Shown: piece by piece, positions 24,869-35,210 of the stretch
Layout of the letters: each line of letters opens with the position of its first letter
Position numbering within the stretch: position 1 is the first letter of the stretch
Assembly: GCA_030654835.1 (NCBI GenBank)
Contig: JAURWS010000031.1
Span: 17,062-81,061 of the forward strand
Direction: 5' to 3'
DNA: 64,000 nt
From: Gammaproteobacteria bacterium
GTDB taxonomy: Bacteria; Pseudomonadota; Gammaproteobacteria; Pseudomonadales; Pseudohongiellaceae
Position numbers and translations under genes: made by a program
The notes under the pieces: model-generated
Told to the model about the DNA's origin: nothing
Database searches by the model: none
The model's input: the letters and a program-made list of their open reading frames with translations, nothing else

Positions 24869-25735
24869 TCACGGCGCGGTCACACCAAGATGCGCTGCGT
24901 GAAAACGCAGATGCTCTTCGATGAAGGTCGCGATGAAGTAATAGCTGTGATCGTAGCCAGGACGGCTTCGGTACTGGATCGAATAGTCACAATCCCTGGC
25001 TGCCTGCAGCAGCAGCTCGGGCTTCAGTTGCTCCTGCAGAAACGCATCTGCTTCCCCTTGATCGATGAGCATCGGTAGACGTTGCTGCGCCCCTCGCAGC
25101 AGAGCCGTCGCATCGTATTGCGCCCATGCGCGCTCGTCATCACCGAGATAATTGCCAAAGGCTTTGCGTCCCCATGGACACTGCGAAGGCGCCACGATGG
25201 GGGCAAACGCGGACACCGATCGATAGCGACCGGGGTTGCGCAAGGCGACGACCAGCGCGCCGTGACCGCCCATGGAGTGCCCGGAGATCGCGCGGCGATC
25301 GGCATCGAGAGGCAGATTCGCTTCCACCAGTGTCGGCAGTTCATTCACCACGTAATCGTACATCTGGAAGTGCCTGTCCCAGGGCTGCTGCTCGGCGTTG
25401 ACATAGAAGCCGGCGCCCAGCCCCAGATCCCATGACTTGTCTGGAGCTCCTGGCACATCGTCACCGCGCGGGCTGGTGTCAGGGGTCACGATCGCCATGC
25501 CCAATGCCGCAGCGAGGCGCTGAGCCCCGGCCTTGTGTACAAAATTCTCGTCGCTACAGGTGAGGCCGGAGAGCCAGTACAGCACCGGGACGCGCTGCGG
25601 CTTTTCGAGCAGCGCCTGGGGCGGCAGAAATATGGAGAACTTCATGGCGCAGTTGAGCACCGCCGAGTCGTGCTGATAGCGGCGCTGTTCGCCATCGAAG
25701 CAGCGGGAGGTGGTGAGGGGGTGTGCAAGGAGCAT
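24869..25735 (-). CDS. S-formylglutathione hydrolase
   Basis: 288 residues, esterase D family. Nucleophile in [13 protein letters not shown], acid within [11 protein letters not shown] and His in [11 protein letters not shown] complete the triad; CSDENF and [15 protein letters not shown] are family signatures. It hydrolyses S-formylglutathione to formate and glutathione in formaldehyde detoxification. The glutathione-dependent formaldehyde dehydrogenase that usually accompanies it is not in this window. An in-frame extension to 25762 runs through a REP sequence and is rejected; the ATG at 25735 follows AAGGAG-like sequence. Confidence 0.9.
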   Translation of the reverse strand: MLLAHPLTTSRCFDGEQRRYQHDSAVLNCAMKFSIFLPPQALLEKPQRVPVLYWLSGLTCSDENFVHKAGAQRLAAALGMAIVTPDTSPRGDDVPGAPDKSWDLGLGAGFYVNAEQQPWDRHFQMYDYVVNELPTLVEANLPLDADRRAISGHSMGGHGALVVALRNPGRYRSVSAFAPIVAPSQCPWGRKAFGNYLGDDERAWAQYDATALLRGAQQRLPMLIDQGEADAFLQEQLKPELLLQAARDCDYSIQYRSRPGYDHSYYFIATFIEEHLRFHAAHLGVTAP

Positions 25736-25747
25736 GATAATCCCTTT

Positions 25748-25772
25748 GTGGGAGCGGGCCATGCCCGCGATA
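25748..25772. repeat. REP palindrome
   Basis: GTGGGAGCGGGCCATGCCCG followed by CGATA, a typical Pseudomonas-type REP, single copy between the S-formylglutathione hydrolase and hybrid kinase genes, which are on the same strand. It could reduce read-through. Confidence 0.85.
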
Positions 25773-25780
25773 GCCCATCT

Positions 25781-28700
25781 CTAAGTCAGCGCCTTTGCCT
25801 CCACAATGTCCTGCAGCCGCGTCACAGATTTTTCCAGCGCGCTCTTGGCCTCCGGATCGTGCGCGACCTTGGACAGCACGAAGTAGGCTGTTCGGGCGAC
25901 TTGGCGCCAGCGTGGGTTGCTCGGCAGTTTGTCGATAGACAGGTAGCGGTTCATTGAGCGCGTGCGCAGACGGCCGTTGTCGATGCTGACGCTCCAGATG
26001 CGGCTCTTCTCGGCCAGCTCGATGATCGACTCACCGGTGACCTTCTGCCAGTAGTAATGGCAATCCTGCATCAACTTCACGAGCGCCTCGCGATACTGCT
26101 GCTCGTCATCGCCCTGCTCGGGCAGGGTGCCGGAAAGACTCTGAATGATGCGATCCACACTCTCCAGATCGCTGAACAGATGACGGTGTGTCTGCAGGTC
26201 TTCGGGCGTGATGCGCGCCAGATACTGGGTCAGTTCCTGGGTTCGTTCCACGTTGCGATTGATCTGGGTAATCAACGCCGGCAATGAGCCCTGCACTGCC
26301 TCTTCGTCATCGACCACCGCGCCCGCCACATCGACGCGCTGGAACATCAGCAGATAAAACTCTTGATCGAGGCTGAGTGGCAATACGCAGACGCGAATCT
26401 CCTCCTGCCTGGCAGCGGCGCCATTTTCTGCAGGATGCTGCAGCGTCATTCTGAAATACGTAGGTGTGTCGGCAGCAGAAATCACGGTCTCGCGAAACGG
26501 GAAATTCAGTATCTCGGCGACATCCGCGCAGCGCTGTGAGAGTGAGTCGATCAGGTGGCTGAGTGGCTCGTTCTGATACTCGGCAGCACTCACGTCCAGT
26601 AATTTTTCCGCAGGCTTGTTGACGTACACCACGATGCCACTCTCATCGAGGGAGACCAGCGCGTCACCCGTCACATCCAGCATCTTCGCCAAGCGTGTCT
26701 CACGGTCGCGCAGTTTTTTCTCGTTATCCTGATATTTCTGCAACTGCCAGTTGAGCCGCTGGTTCTCCTGACGCATCTCCAGCAGGTTGAGCATTTCAAA
26801 TTGCTTGCCGATGCGCACCTTGAGCTCTTCTTTGCTGAACGGCTTGCTGATGTAATCGTTGGCACCCAGGTTCAGGCCCTTCACCAGATCCTCGACGCGA
26901 TTTTTCGCCGTTAGAATCACAATCGGCAGTTCATCCATACTGTAGCGTTCGCGAATGCGTTGGCAGAGTTCGAAGCCTGTCATGATCGGCATCATCAGAT
27001 CGAGTACCACAAGATCCGGTCGCTCTACGGCGAGAATTTCCAGCGCATCGTGGCCATTGAGTGCGCTGACAATGTCGTAAGAACCCGACAAGTGATCCTG
27101 GACGATGCGTACGTTCAGATATTCATCGTCCACCACCAGGATTTTGCGTCTTCGTCCCGGCAGTGCAACGGCGGTTCCTTCACCAACACCGACACCAATA
27201 CCGACACCGACATCGATACCAACGTCAGTATCCGCACGGCGAGTGCGACGATCCACAATTGGCGGCGCACTTTGTACAAAACCGTTGAAACGTTCCGAGC
27301 CTTCACTGGCGAGTTTCTTCTGGGCCTTGTTCTTGCCAAGCTCCACCTTGTCCTTGTCGCTCAACAAGGGCAGATCGAAGTAGAACGTGGAGCCCTCTCC
27401 CGGGCTGCTGCGCAGGATGATTTCTGTGCCGTGCAGCTCCACCAGCTTTTGTGAAATGGCCAGCCCCAATCCTGTGCCGCCTTCTTCCCTGCTGGCGGCA
27501 GAGTCGATCTGATAGAAGCGATTGAAAATGCGCGACTGCTGATCCTTGGAAATGCCGATGCCGGTATCCTTCACCATGACCCGGGCATCGATATCGATAA
27601 TCTCGATCGATACCGCTACCCAGCCGCGCTGCGTAAACTTGATGGCATTGGAGACCAGATTGAAGAGAATCTGTTGCAGGCGATCCTCGTCACCCAGCAC
27701 GATGACAGGGTCGTCCGGATAGCTCTCGGCCAGTTGAATAGGTTTGTTGCCAATCAGCGGACGACACATCTTGTTGACTAGGATGCAGATGCTCTTCAGA
27801 TCAACGGCGCGTTTGTTCAGCTCCAGATGGCCGTTCTTGATGGCGGAAAAATCGATGACGTCATTCACCAGATTGGCCAGCCGCTGCCCGCTGATCTTGA
27901 TCAGGTTGAGATTCTCGCGAACGCTTTCTTCCAGCGCTCCGGATTTGTTTTCGAGAATAATTTCCGAGAGCCCGATGATGCCGGTCAGTGGCGTGCGCAA
28001 TTCATGAGAGACATTCGCGATGAATTCTTCCTTCACATCGTCGGCCTTCTGCAGCGCCTCGATCTTCAGTTGATTCGCCTTGAGCATGTCATTCTGTACT
28101 GAGCTGTATTCCTTGATCAGCGAATTGATGCGATCGCCCAGCCCGAGGGACAACAACACCACGCTGATCGAGATACCGAATTGCAGACTGTGGAAACCCA
28201 GCAGAGGAGGCAAGTTGACGCCGATGCGCTGCACAACTTCGATGAAAATACTGACCATCAGGAAGGACCACGCGCCCACGAAAAATGCGGCCGAGCGCGA
28301 CCCGCGTTTCATTATCTTCCATGCCACATAGGTGATCAGAACCAGATTCGTCAGCGTCATGACAACCAGGAAACGACTCAGCACGAAGTAGGGGAGAATG
28401 ATGCAAAGCACTGTATAAGCAAGCGACACCAGGGCCATCCAGTGCATCAGCTTGTCGAGCGCCTGATTCACCTTTCCCACTTCAATGAAGTAGCGGATAA
28501 ACATCAGCCCCGATGCGGTGGCTAGTCCACACAACAGGAGGATGCTGCGATTGGCCCAGAAAGGATTGTCCGGCCACAGAAATTGATAGGCGAAGCCCTG
28601 AAAGGAGAACGAGTAGAGACCGCCGGAAATCAGGAACAGGACGTAATACAGATAACTGCGATCCTTCGTCGAGACCCAGATGAAGAAACTGTACAGCGCG

Positions 28701-29317
28701 ATGATCAGGACCAGACCGTAATAAACACCGGCCCAGAAGAATTCAGTTTTGGACTGCAATTGAAACTCTTCCAGACTCATCAGCGAGACAGGCAATTGCA
28801 CCGAGCCGGCACTCTGGACGCGGAAATAAAGAGTTTGCGTCTGCCCCGCAAATATCGGCACGGTAAAGATGATCGAGTGATGATCAATGTCGCGATTGGC
28901 CAGCGGTAACGTATCACCAGCGGCTTTGTGGACCCAGGTGCCATCGGGCAGCTGATAGTACAGTTCGAACCTGTCGATCGTCGCAAACTTCATCTTCGCC
29001 AGCCATTCCTGATCGCTGGCGAAAGCGTTGTCGATGGTCACTGATGCCCAGTAGGCAGAGCTCGTAAATCCCAGTACGGGAAACCCCGGCCCGTTCCATA
29101 CTTCACCCAGGCTCTGCAGTGCTGCAATCGCGTCTTCGAGCGCCCAGTTGCCGGAGACATCTTCGACCAGAGTCATGGCATCGCCCGGCAGAATCTCCCC
29201 AGTGTTTTCATCAAGGGTGACCGCATGGCCCACACGCGCAGCAAGGGTCAGAACCAGCAGGCCCAGCCATAGAAGTCGGCGAGCGAGTGTCGAAATTTGA
29301 CGATGAGAACGAGCCAT
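25781..29317 (-). CDS. 7TMR-DISM hybrid histidine kinase/response regulator
   Basis: 1178 residues from the ATG at 29317 (longer frame rejected since the signal sequence starts here: ARRLLWLGLLVLTLAARVGHA). Order: signal peptide, periplasmic 7TMR-DISM extracellular domain (to about 180), seven helices (190-390), coiled coil, HisKA with phospho-His in NVSHELRTP (about 438), HATPase (DTGIGI, GGTGLGLAI), a low-complexity Asp/Gly-Val linker (about 695-715), REC with Asp in VVLDLMMP (about 773), a PAS-like domain (about 880-980) and a C-terminal all-helical region. DISM kinases sense carbohydrates or other ligands; this target is unknown. Confidence 0.9.
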   Translation of the reverse strand: MARSHRQISTLARRLLWLGLLVLTLAARVGHAVTLDENTGEILPGDAMTLVEDVSGNWALEDAIAALQSLGEVWNGPGFPVLGFTSSAYWASVTIDNAFASDQEWLAKMKFATIDRFELYYQLPDGTWVHKAAGDTLPLANRDIDHHSIIFTVPIFAGQTQTLYFRVQSAGSVQLPVSLMSLEEFQLQSKTEFFWAGVYYGLVLIIALYSFFIWVSTKDRSYLYYVLFLISGGLYSFSFQGFAYQFLWPDNPFWANRSILLLCGLATASGLMFIRYFIEVGKVNQALDKLMHWMALVSLAYTVLCIILPYFVLSRFLVVMTLTNLVLITYVAWKIMKRGSRSAAFFVGAWSFLMVSIFIEVVQRIGVNLPPLLGFHSLQFGISISVVLLSLGLGDRINSLIKEYSSVQNDMLKANQLKIEALQKADDVKEEFIANVSHELRTPLTGIIGLSEIILENKSGALEESVRENLNLIKISGQRLANLVNDVIDFSAIKNGHLELNKRAVDLKSICILVNKMCRPLIGNKPIQLAESYPDDPVIVLGDEDRLQQILFNLVSNAIKFTQRGWVAVSIEIIDIDARVMVKDTGIGISKDQQSRIFNRFYQIDSAASREEGGTGLGLAISQKLVELHGTEIILRSSPGEGSTFYFDLPLLSDKDKVELGKNKAQKKLASEGSERFNGFVQSAPPIVDRRTRRADTDVGIDVGVGIGVGVGEGTAVALPGRRRKILVVDDEYLNVRIVQDHLSGSYDIVSALNGHDALEILAVERPDLVVLDLMMPIMTGFELCQRIRERYSMDELPIVILTAKNRVEDLVKGLNLGANDYISKPFSKEELKVRIGKQFEMLNLLEMRQENQRLNWQLQKYQDNEKKLRDRETRLAKMLDVTGDALVSLDESGIVVYVNKPAEKLLDVSAAEYQNEPLSHLIDSLSQRCADVAEILNFPFRETVISAADTPTYFRMTLQHPAENGAAARQEEIRVCVLPLSLDQEFYLLMFQRVDVAGAVVDDEEAVQGSLPALITQINRNVERTQELTQYLARITPEDLQTHRHLFSDLESVDRIIQSLSGTLPEQGDDEQQYREALVKLMQDCHYYWQKVTGESIIELAEKSRIWSVSIDNGRLRTRSMNRYLSIDKLPSNPRWRQVARTAYFVLSKVAHDPEAKSALEKSVTRLQDIVEAKALT

Positions 29318-29610
29318 GATGATGGTCTTTTCGGATTGGCTCCGCAGTCTTGCCGGTGGCCGGGACAGGATGCGCACGTGCTGAATCGGCAGGTACGCCG
29401 CGCGTATGAACGGGATGGATCATATAAGGTTTGATTTGCCCGTTCAATCACCGCAAGCCGCGACACTTTGCGCGGGACAACGCACTGTCTGGAAAACAGC
29501 TCCTTGTAGCGGGCCGTTTTTTGCCACTTCTGGTCATCATATGGCAAACCCTACATAATCCGGGCCCTGCGTAAAAACAAAAACCATAAGAACATCACGG
29601 AGACTTCTGT

Positions 29611-31242
29611 ATGCACACCGATGCCTGCAATATCCATCGTCGTCGCGTCGCCCATTTTCTGTCCACGGCACTGTTGTGTCTGGGTGCACTTAGCATCCCC
29701 ACCCTACCACTACAAGCGCAGTCACAGGCCAGCGTCTCCACCGACAACGCCCCCTGGTTCGGCCTGATGTTGCCACCACCCTTTCAACCGCACATGCTGC
29801 CCGCCATCGTCGGCGATCGCGGCCCTACGCCGGCGATGGTGCCAGTGGGAGAGGAGCGCTTTACCGAACTGGAAGGCGAGGCCATCTGGGAAGATCTGGT
29901 GAGTGTCGTGGAATTTTCCAAACAGAGCCGCACCGAGCGTGAAATCGGCAGTGGTCAGCTGTGGGGCCGCATCTCCGGCTTTCCGTCCAGCACACGCACC
30001 GTCGAGTGGGTCGTCGAACAATTCAAGGCCGCTGGCATCGCCGATACCAGAATTCAAACCTTCAAGCAGAGCCCGAATGCCTCCTTCTGGATGCCCCTGT
30101 CATGGGAGTTGCGCATCAAAGGCAATGCCGCCTTCGGCCCTGGCAGTCAGGATGTTGTGCTGGAAACAGCGATGCCCTTGTCACCCTCGCAGCTGCCCAA
30201 TGGCCGCCTGAGCGGGACGCTGGTGTATGTCGGTGAGGGCAGCCCGGCAGAACTGGCGCACATCGACGTGCGCGGCAAGATCGCGGTGCAACAGGTCACT
30301 CCGCAGGCCCATATGGTGTTTGAGCGTGAAACCACCGTGCCGCGCGCGCAGGACATGTTCAAACGCGGCGCCATCGCCGTGATCAACATCATGGACCAAC
30401 CCGGCAATGAAATGGCCAAGGACTTCAACAACTGCGGTGGCCCTTGCTTCAATGTCGGCGGCCGTGATGGCACTTTCCTGGAGGCGGCGTTGAATAAAGC
30501 AGCCGAGGCGGGGGCGCTCGATGTCATGCAGGCGGAATTGACGCTGGAGACTGAGTCCTTCACCAATCTGAGCGCAACCAACGGCATCGCGGTGATTCCG
30601 GGGAGAGACAGCGAGGAAGTCATTGTCATCAACGCCCACGTCGACGCCTGGTTTGATGGCGCGGGCGACAACGGTGACGGCGTGGCGGTACAGATCGCAC
30701 TGGCCCGCCATTTTGCGAAACCAGAGAACCAACCTTCACGCACGTTTGTATTTGTTGCCAGCGCGGGACACCACAGTTCCGGGCTGAACGGGCCGAGCAA
30801 TTTCGTCAGTCTGAATCCCGAGCTTGCCGCCAATACCGTCGTGGCGCTGAATATCGAACACGTGGCACAACGTAATTTCTCACCGGCACGCAGCCAGTTC
30901 GAGGATGGCTATCGCGAGTACATCGCGGATGTGGGCGAGGCGCCGATCGTAGCGGGTATCACCAATAGCGCGCCCTTCATCGAAGGACTGTTTGTCGAGG
31001 GCGTGCAGCGCTACGGCACCAATTTCGTGTCCGGCACTTCGACGATGGCCAGTGGTGAAGGGGGCGGTTATCGCGATTTGAGCGCGCCAATTGTCACTAC
31101 CATGCAGGCGCCGCCGCTGTATCACACCAGTGGCGAAGTTCTGGAGGCGATCTCTGTGCCCGGGCTGGAGCGCATGGCACGCTTCCTGGCCTACTTCATC
31201 AAAGAGTTGGACAAGGCGCCACGCGAGTCAATCATGCCGTGA
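29611..31242 (+). CDS. secreted M28-like peptidase, active-site variant
   Basis: 543 residues with signal peptide (ALLCLGALSIPTLPLQA), then a PA-domain-like middle part (SPAELAHIDVRGKIAVQQV) and an M28 aminopeptidase domain. Zinc ligands H343 and D353 are recognisable in NAHVDAWFDGAGDNGDG, and a late His in LYHTSGEV. The usual GEE of M28 (general base and bridging Glu) is GHH at 386-388 (SAGHHSSGLNGP). So zinc binding may persist, but standard catalysis is doubtful. Located upstream of the quinoprotein genes. Might be a non-peptidase hydrolase or a binding protein. Confidence 0.8.
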   Translation: MHTDACNIHRRRVAHFLSTALLCLGALSIPTLPLQAQSQASVSTDNAPWFGLMLPPPFQPHMLPAIVGDRGPTPAMVPVGEERFTELEGEAIWEDLVSVVEFSKQSRTEREIGSGQLWGRISGFPSSTRTVEWVVEQFKAAGIADTRIQTFKQSPNASFWMPLSWELRIKGNAAFGPGSQDVVLETAMPLSPSQLPNGRLSGTLVYVGEGSPAELAHIDVRGKIAVQQVTPQAHMVFERETTVPRAQDMFKRGAIAVINIMDQPGNEMAKDFNNCGGPCFNVGGRDGTFLEAALNKAAEAGALDVMQAELTLETESFTNLSATNGIAVIPGRDSEEVIVINAHVDAWFDGAGDNGDGVAVQIALARHFAKPENQPSRTFVFVASAGHHSSGLNGPSNFVSLNPELAANTVVALNIEHVAQRNFSPARSQFEDGYREYIADVGEAPIVAGITNSAPFIEGLFVEGVQRYGTNFVSGTSTMASGEGGGYRDLSAPIVTTMQAPPLYHTSGEVLEAISVPGLERMARFLAYFIKELDKAPRESIMP

Positions 31243-31353
31243 AGATGACGAGCCGTGGAGCGCCAGTAGCGCCGGGAGACGCGCAAAATCTCGGGCTCGC
31301 AGCTCGCTGCAGAACGTGAGTATAATGCCGCAAAACAATAATCGAGGTCTGTC

Positions 31354-31830
31354 ATGAACCACATCTCTACTCTCTCTTGTACCCTCTCTCGCCGCCACGG
31401 TGGCACTTTGTCTGTCCTGCTGCTGGGTCTGTGCATCGCCCTTCTCAGCACCACCTCCTACTCTCAGAACATGGGCAATAACTTGCGCGGCAGACTCTCG
31501 CCAATGCCTCGCACAGCACAGACCGTCGCCACCATCACCGGTGAGGGTGAGGTGCGGGCCGAGCTGAGCGGCAACATGCTGACGATCAGCGGCGAATTCG
31601 CAGGCCTGAGCTCCCCCGTGACTACCGCGCACATTCATCAGGGTCCCAAGGCCCAGCCCGGTCCCGTGGTGCTGACGATCGATGCCACGCGTGCAACCAG
31701 TGGCACTATCAGCGGCACGCTGACGTTGACTCCAGAGCTGATTGCCGCACTGCACGCGGAAAGCCTGTATGTGCAGATTCACAGTGAAACCAATCCCACG
31801 GGCGAGATCCGCGGCTGGCTCATGCACTGA
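31354..31830 (+). CDS. CHRD domain protein, secreted
   Basis: 158 residues. Signal peptide ([17 protein letters not shown]), then a single CHRD domain ([20 protein letters not shown], then [20 protein letters not shown] and ending with [15 protein letters not shown]). CHRD was defined in chordin; bacterial copies are extracytoplasmic and of unknown role. It lies between the M28-like gene and the cytochrome-fused PQQ dehydrogenase, 70 bp before the latter's start. Confidence 0.88.
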   Translation: MNHISTLSCTLSRRHGGTLSVLLLGLCIALLSTTSYSQNMGNNLRGRLSPMPRTAQTVATITGEGEVRAELSGNMLTISGEFAGLSSPVTTAHIHQGPKAQPGPVVLTIDATRATSGTISGTLTLTPELIAALHAESLYVQIHSETNPTGEIRGWLMH

Positions 31831-31900
31831 GCGCGCTGCCCCCAAACCTTTTCAACAAACACGGCAACAAACACGCCAACAACAAGAACAGAGGCATCCC

Positions 31901-34021
31901 ATGATCTTCTCTCGACCGAACCGATTGCAGGGACAACTCGGCACCGCTGTGCTCAGCGTGCTGCTCGCCGGCTACGCTGGCCAGGCGAGTGCTCAGGCAG
32001 GCGCAGCCACCGGCGCTTTCACAGCCCAACAAGCCAGTGCGGGCGCGGCGCTGTTCCAGAGCACCTGTGCCGCCTGTCACGGCGCACAATTGCAGGGAAC
32101 CCCGACGGCACCACTACTGGCCGGCACGCCCTTCCTCGCACGCTGGGGCACCCGCGCGGCGGGTGATCTGTTCCGCCAGGTAAAATCCTCCATGCCTCCC
32201 GGCAGCACGACACCGTTGTCCGATGAGACGGTCGGCAACATCGTTGCGTACATCATGCAGGTGAACGGCGCTACAGCAGGTACTGCGGCACTGAGTGCCA
32301 ATACCACCGCGCAGGTCGGCAGTGGCATTCAAGCGGCAGCGGCCGGAGGTGCACCACAACGCCCCGCAGCGGCTCCGGAGCCTCTCGGTGTCACCGTGGC
32401 CGGTACCGTAGAAAATTTCGTTCCGATCACCGACGCGATGATGCGCAATCCCGATCCCTCGGATTGGTTGATGATGCGCGGCAACTATCAGGCCTGGAGC
32501 TTCAGCGAACTGGATCAGATCAACCGTCGCAACGTCGGAGACCTGAAGCTGGAGTGGGTGTGGAACATGCACGAGGGGGCTTCCGAGCCCGCGCCGCTGG
32601 TCTATGACGGCGTCATGTACCTGATCAACACCAGCAATATCATTCAGGCGCTCAACGCTGCTACAGGCGAGCTGATCTGGGAACACCGCGCCGGGCCCGC
32701 CACCCGCGAGGACATGCGTAACATCGCCCTCTATGACAACAAGGTGATTCACGCCACCACCGACGCTCGCCTGCTGGCACTGGATGCCCGCACCGGCGAG
32801 AAGATCTGGGAAACGGTCGTGGCGGACAACAGCAAAGGGTTCGCGAATTCCAGTGGCCCGATCGTTGCCGATGGCAAGATCATTCTGGGCCTCGCGGGCT
32901 GTGCCACTTATATCGAAGAGCAGTGCTTCATGACTGCGCACGACGTGAATACCGGCGAGCGGCTGTGGGAGTTCAACCCGGTGGCGCACTCCGAGTATCC
33001 GGGTGGCGAGACCTGGGGCGGACTGGACAATATCTACCGCAAGGGTGGTGAGACCTGGATTACCGGCAGCTATGATCCGGACTTGAAGCTGACCTATTGG
33101 GGCACGGCGCAGGCCAAGCCCTGGGTGCCCGTCAGCCGACACATGTCCATTCACGATGCGGGCCTGTACACGAACTCCACTATCGCCCTGAACGTGGACA
33201 CTGGCGAACTGAACTGGCATTTCCAACACGTGCCTGGTGAGGCGCTGGACCTGGACGAGGTGTTCGAGCGCATCCTGATCGACATCGACGGCCGCAAGAC
33301 CGTGTTCTCACTCGGCAAGCACGGCATCCTCTGGAAAAATGACCGCGTGTCCGGCGAGTTCATCGGCCTCACCGAGACGATATTCCAGAATGCCTTCAGC
33401 CACATCGATTACGAAACCGGTGCGGTCACGTATCGCGATGACATCATCAATGCGCAACTGGACGAGTGGACCTCGGCCTGTCCGAGTAGCACTGGCGGCA
33501 AAGACTGGCACTCCATGAGCTATCACGAGCCCAGCGGTGTGCTGATTGCCCCGATGAGCCAGACCTGTCTGGAGAACGCGGCGCGTGCAGTCGAGCTGGT
33601 GCCGGGTTCAGGTGGCGTGGCGGCAAGCCGACGCTTCTTCGAGATGCCGGGTTCCGATGGCAATGTCGGCAAGCTGGCCGCTTACGATGTCAGAACTCTG
33701 GAGGAGAAGTGGAGCTATGAACAGCGCGCGTCCTTCCTGACCGGCGTGCTCTCGACTGCGGGCGACATCCTGTTCGTCGGCGACCTGGACCGTCGCTTCC
33801 GCGCCTTCGACGTGGAAACGGGAGAGATTCTGTGGGAGACCCGCCTGGGCACTTCCGTGCAGGGACATCCGCTGACTTTCGCCATTGATGGCAAGCAATA
33901 CATCGCTGTGACTGCGGCCGTTGGCGGCACCAGCCCGCGTCAGGTTCCGGCAATCGTGACTCCAGAGATCCGTCACCCCGGCAGCGGGAACGCCGTGTAC
34001 GTCTTCAGTCTCGAAGATTGA
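31901..34021 (+). CDS. cytochrome c-fused PQQ-dependent dehydrogenase
   Basis: 706 residues from the ATG at 31901. Signal peptide to about residue 32 ([10 protein letters not shown]), a monohaem cytochrome c domain ([13 protein letters not shown], with the distal Met expected in KSSMPPGS), a linker, then an eight-bladed PQQ propeller (W-docking repeats such as [45 protein letters not shown]). The cytochrome at the N-terminus instead of the C-terminus is less common than in ADH-type quinohaemoproteins. Periplasmic alcohol or sugar oxidation feeding cytochrome electrons is predicted; the substrate is unknown. Confidence 0.88.
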   Translation: MIFSRPNRLQGQLGTAVLSVLLAGYAGQASAQAGAATGAFTAQQASAGAALFQSTCAACHGAQLQGTPTAPLLAGTPFLARWGTRAAGDLFRQVKSSMPPGSTTPLSDETVGNIVAYIMQVNGATAGTAALSANTTAQVGSGIQAAAAGGAPQRPAAAPEPLGVTVAGTVENFVPITDAMMRNPDPSDWLMMRGNYQAWSFSELDQINRRNVGDLKLEWVWNMHEGASEPAPLVYDGVMYLINTSNIIQALNAATGELIWEHRAGPATREDMRNIALYDNKVIHATTDARLLALDARTGEKIWETVVADNSKGFANSSGPIVADGKIILGLAGCATYIEEQCFMTAHDVNTGERLWEFNPVAHSEYPGGETWGGLDNIYRKGGETWITGSYDPDLKLTYWGTAQAKPWVPVSRHMSIHDAGLYTNSTIALNVDTGELNWHFQHVPGEALDLDEVFERILIDIDGRKTVFSLGKHGILWKNDRVSGEFIGLTETIFQNAFSHIDYETGAVTYRDDIINAQLDEWTSACPSSTGGKDWHSMSYHEPSGVLIAPMSQTCLENAARAVELVPGSGGVAASRRFFEMPGSDGNVGKLAAYDVRTLEEKWSYEQRASFLTGVLSTAGDILFVGDLDRRFRAFDVETGEILWETRLGTSVQGHPLTFAIDGKQYIAVTAAVGGTSPRQVPAIVTPEIRHPGSGNAVYVFSLED

Positions 34022-34032
34022 TTTAAGCTTTC

Positions 34033-34112
34033 TGTGGGAGCGGGCCTGCCCGCGATAAATTTGGGGTCAGAGTAAAAATACAGCGCTGTATTTTTACTCT
34101 GACCCCAAATTT
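34033..34112. repeat. composite REP plus palindrome, copy 2
   Basis: REP (GTGGGAGCGGGCCTGCCCGC) joined to a perfect palindrome of 2 x 28 nt (34057-34084 and 34085-34112) with the same GGGGTCAGAGTAAAAATAC core as at 9940. Orientation is reversed relative to copy 1. It lies between convergent genes and will behave as a bidirectional terminator. Confidence 0.88.
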
Positions 34113-34124
34113 ACACAGAACCGA

Positions 34125-35168
34125 TCAGGGCTGCAGTGTCACTCTCTGCACACGCCAGTTACCCGTTTCACCTACCAGCAGGTTGTTCTCCTCCTGACAG
34201 TCAATGGCATTCACCGTGCCGAACTCGCCGATGTTCTTCCCGGCCTTGCCGAACTTGCCGATGATGGTGCCGTCCAGGCGCATCTTGTAGATCTCGCCAG
34301 CCACGTCGAGATTATCCGGCGGGTTGGAGTTGGAGACATACATCACCTGCTCCGGTCCCGGGGTGATGCACATCGCCATGGGTGAGCCGAAGCCCTTCAT
34401 CTCGCGCAGCACGTTGCCTTCCGTGTCGAACACCTGAATGCGCTGGTTGTTGTAGTCGGCCACGTAGATATTGTCGGCGGCGTCGATGGCGATGCCATGC
34501 ACCACGTTGAATTGCCCCGCAGCGGCGCCATAGCTGCCCCAGTTCTTGATCCAGCGCCCGGAGGGTTCATATTTGGCGATGCGCGCGTTGCGCATGCCGT
34601 CGGCGACATAGAAGTTGCCTTGCGAATCCCACGCCACGTCGGTCGGCCCCTGGAAGGATTCTCCTTCGACCCCCACCCCTTCACGGGCTGGTTGCTCGAA
34701 CAATGGCGCTGGCAGACGCATCGCCTCGGGCTTGCGGCTCATCACCATGACGATACGACCATCCTGGTCAAACTTGACCACCTGACCGGACATCTGATCC
34801 ACCGACCAGATGTAATCATCGCCATCCACGCGCACCTGCTGAGCATAGAGGGCGCCGTAGCTCCCCTGCCCCATCTCGCGCTGATACTCCCCGTCGGCGT
34901 TGAACTTGAACAACCGTGCGCCGCCGTGGGAAACATAGCGGGAAGCGCCCAGGGTGATGGTGGGGTTGCCGGTGCGGGTGTAGACGAAGATTTCGCCATC
35001 GGAATTGCGCGCCACCCCGGCGGCCTCGCCCATGTGGATATCGTCAGGGAAGCCGCTGAGTGCATCCTCCGCCGTAAACGCTATCTCAGTAACCGGTGTT
35101 TGAGCATGTGTCTGCATCCCCAGCGTGACTGCGGCTGCCAGCACCATTAATTGCATCGAACTTTTCAT
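34125..35168 (-). CDS. secreted NHL-repeat protein, amidating-lyase-like
   Basis: 347 residues with signal peptide (LMVLAAAVTLGMQTHAQ). The rest is a six-bladed NHL propeller (DDYIWSVDQMSGQVVKFDQD, GPTDVAWDSQGNFYVADGM, VVHGIAIDAADNIYVADYNN). Such proteins are commonly annotated as peptidyl-alpha-hydroxyglycine alpha-amidating lyase-like, but enzymatic activity is not shown for the bacterial ones. Paralogue of the next gene, 42 bp away; both are convergent with the PQQ gene to the left and divergent from that to the right. Confidence 0.85.
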   Translation of the reverse strand: MKSSMQLMVLAAAVTLGMQTHAQTPVTEIAFTAEDALSGFPDDIHMGEAAGVARNSDGEIFVYTRTGNPTITLGASRYVSHGGARLFKFNADGEYQREMGQGSYGALYAQQVRVDGDDYIWSVDQMSGQVVKFDQDGRIVMVMSRKPEAMRLPAPLFEQPAREGVGVEGESFQGPTDVAWDSQGNFYVADGMRNARIAKYEPSGRWIKNWGSYGAAAGQFNVVHGIAIDAADNIYVADYNNQRIQVFDTEGNVLREMKGFGSPMAMCITPGPEQVMYVSNSNPPDNLDVAGEIYKMRLDGTIIGKFGKAGKNIGEFGTVNAIDCQEENNLLVGETGNWRVQRVTLQP

Positions 35169-35210
35169 GTTTCACTCCTCACCCGCTTCTGAGCGGGCGG
35201 TGTTGAATGG

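Noticed and set aside
25736..25762. Start of S-formylglutathione hydrolase at 25762
   Set aside because: The extra nine residues come from a REP palindrome; the ATG at 25735 has the better ribosome binding site.
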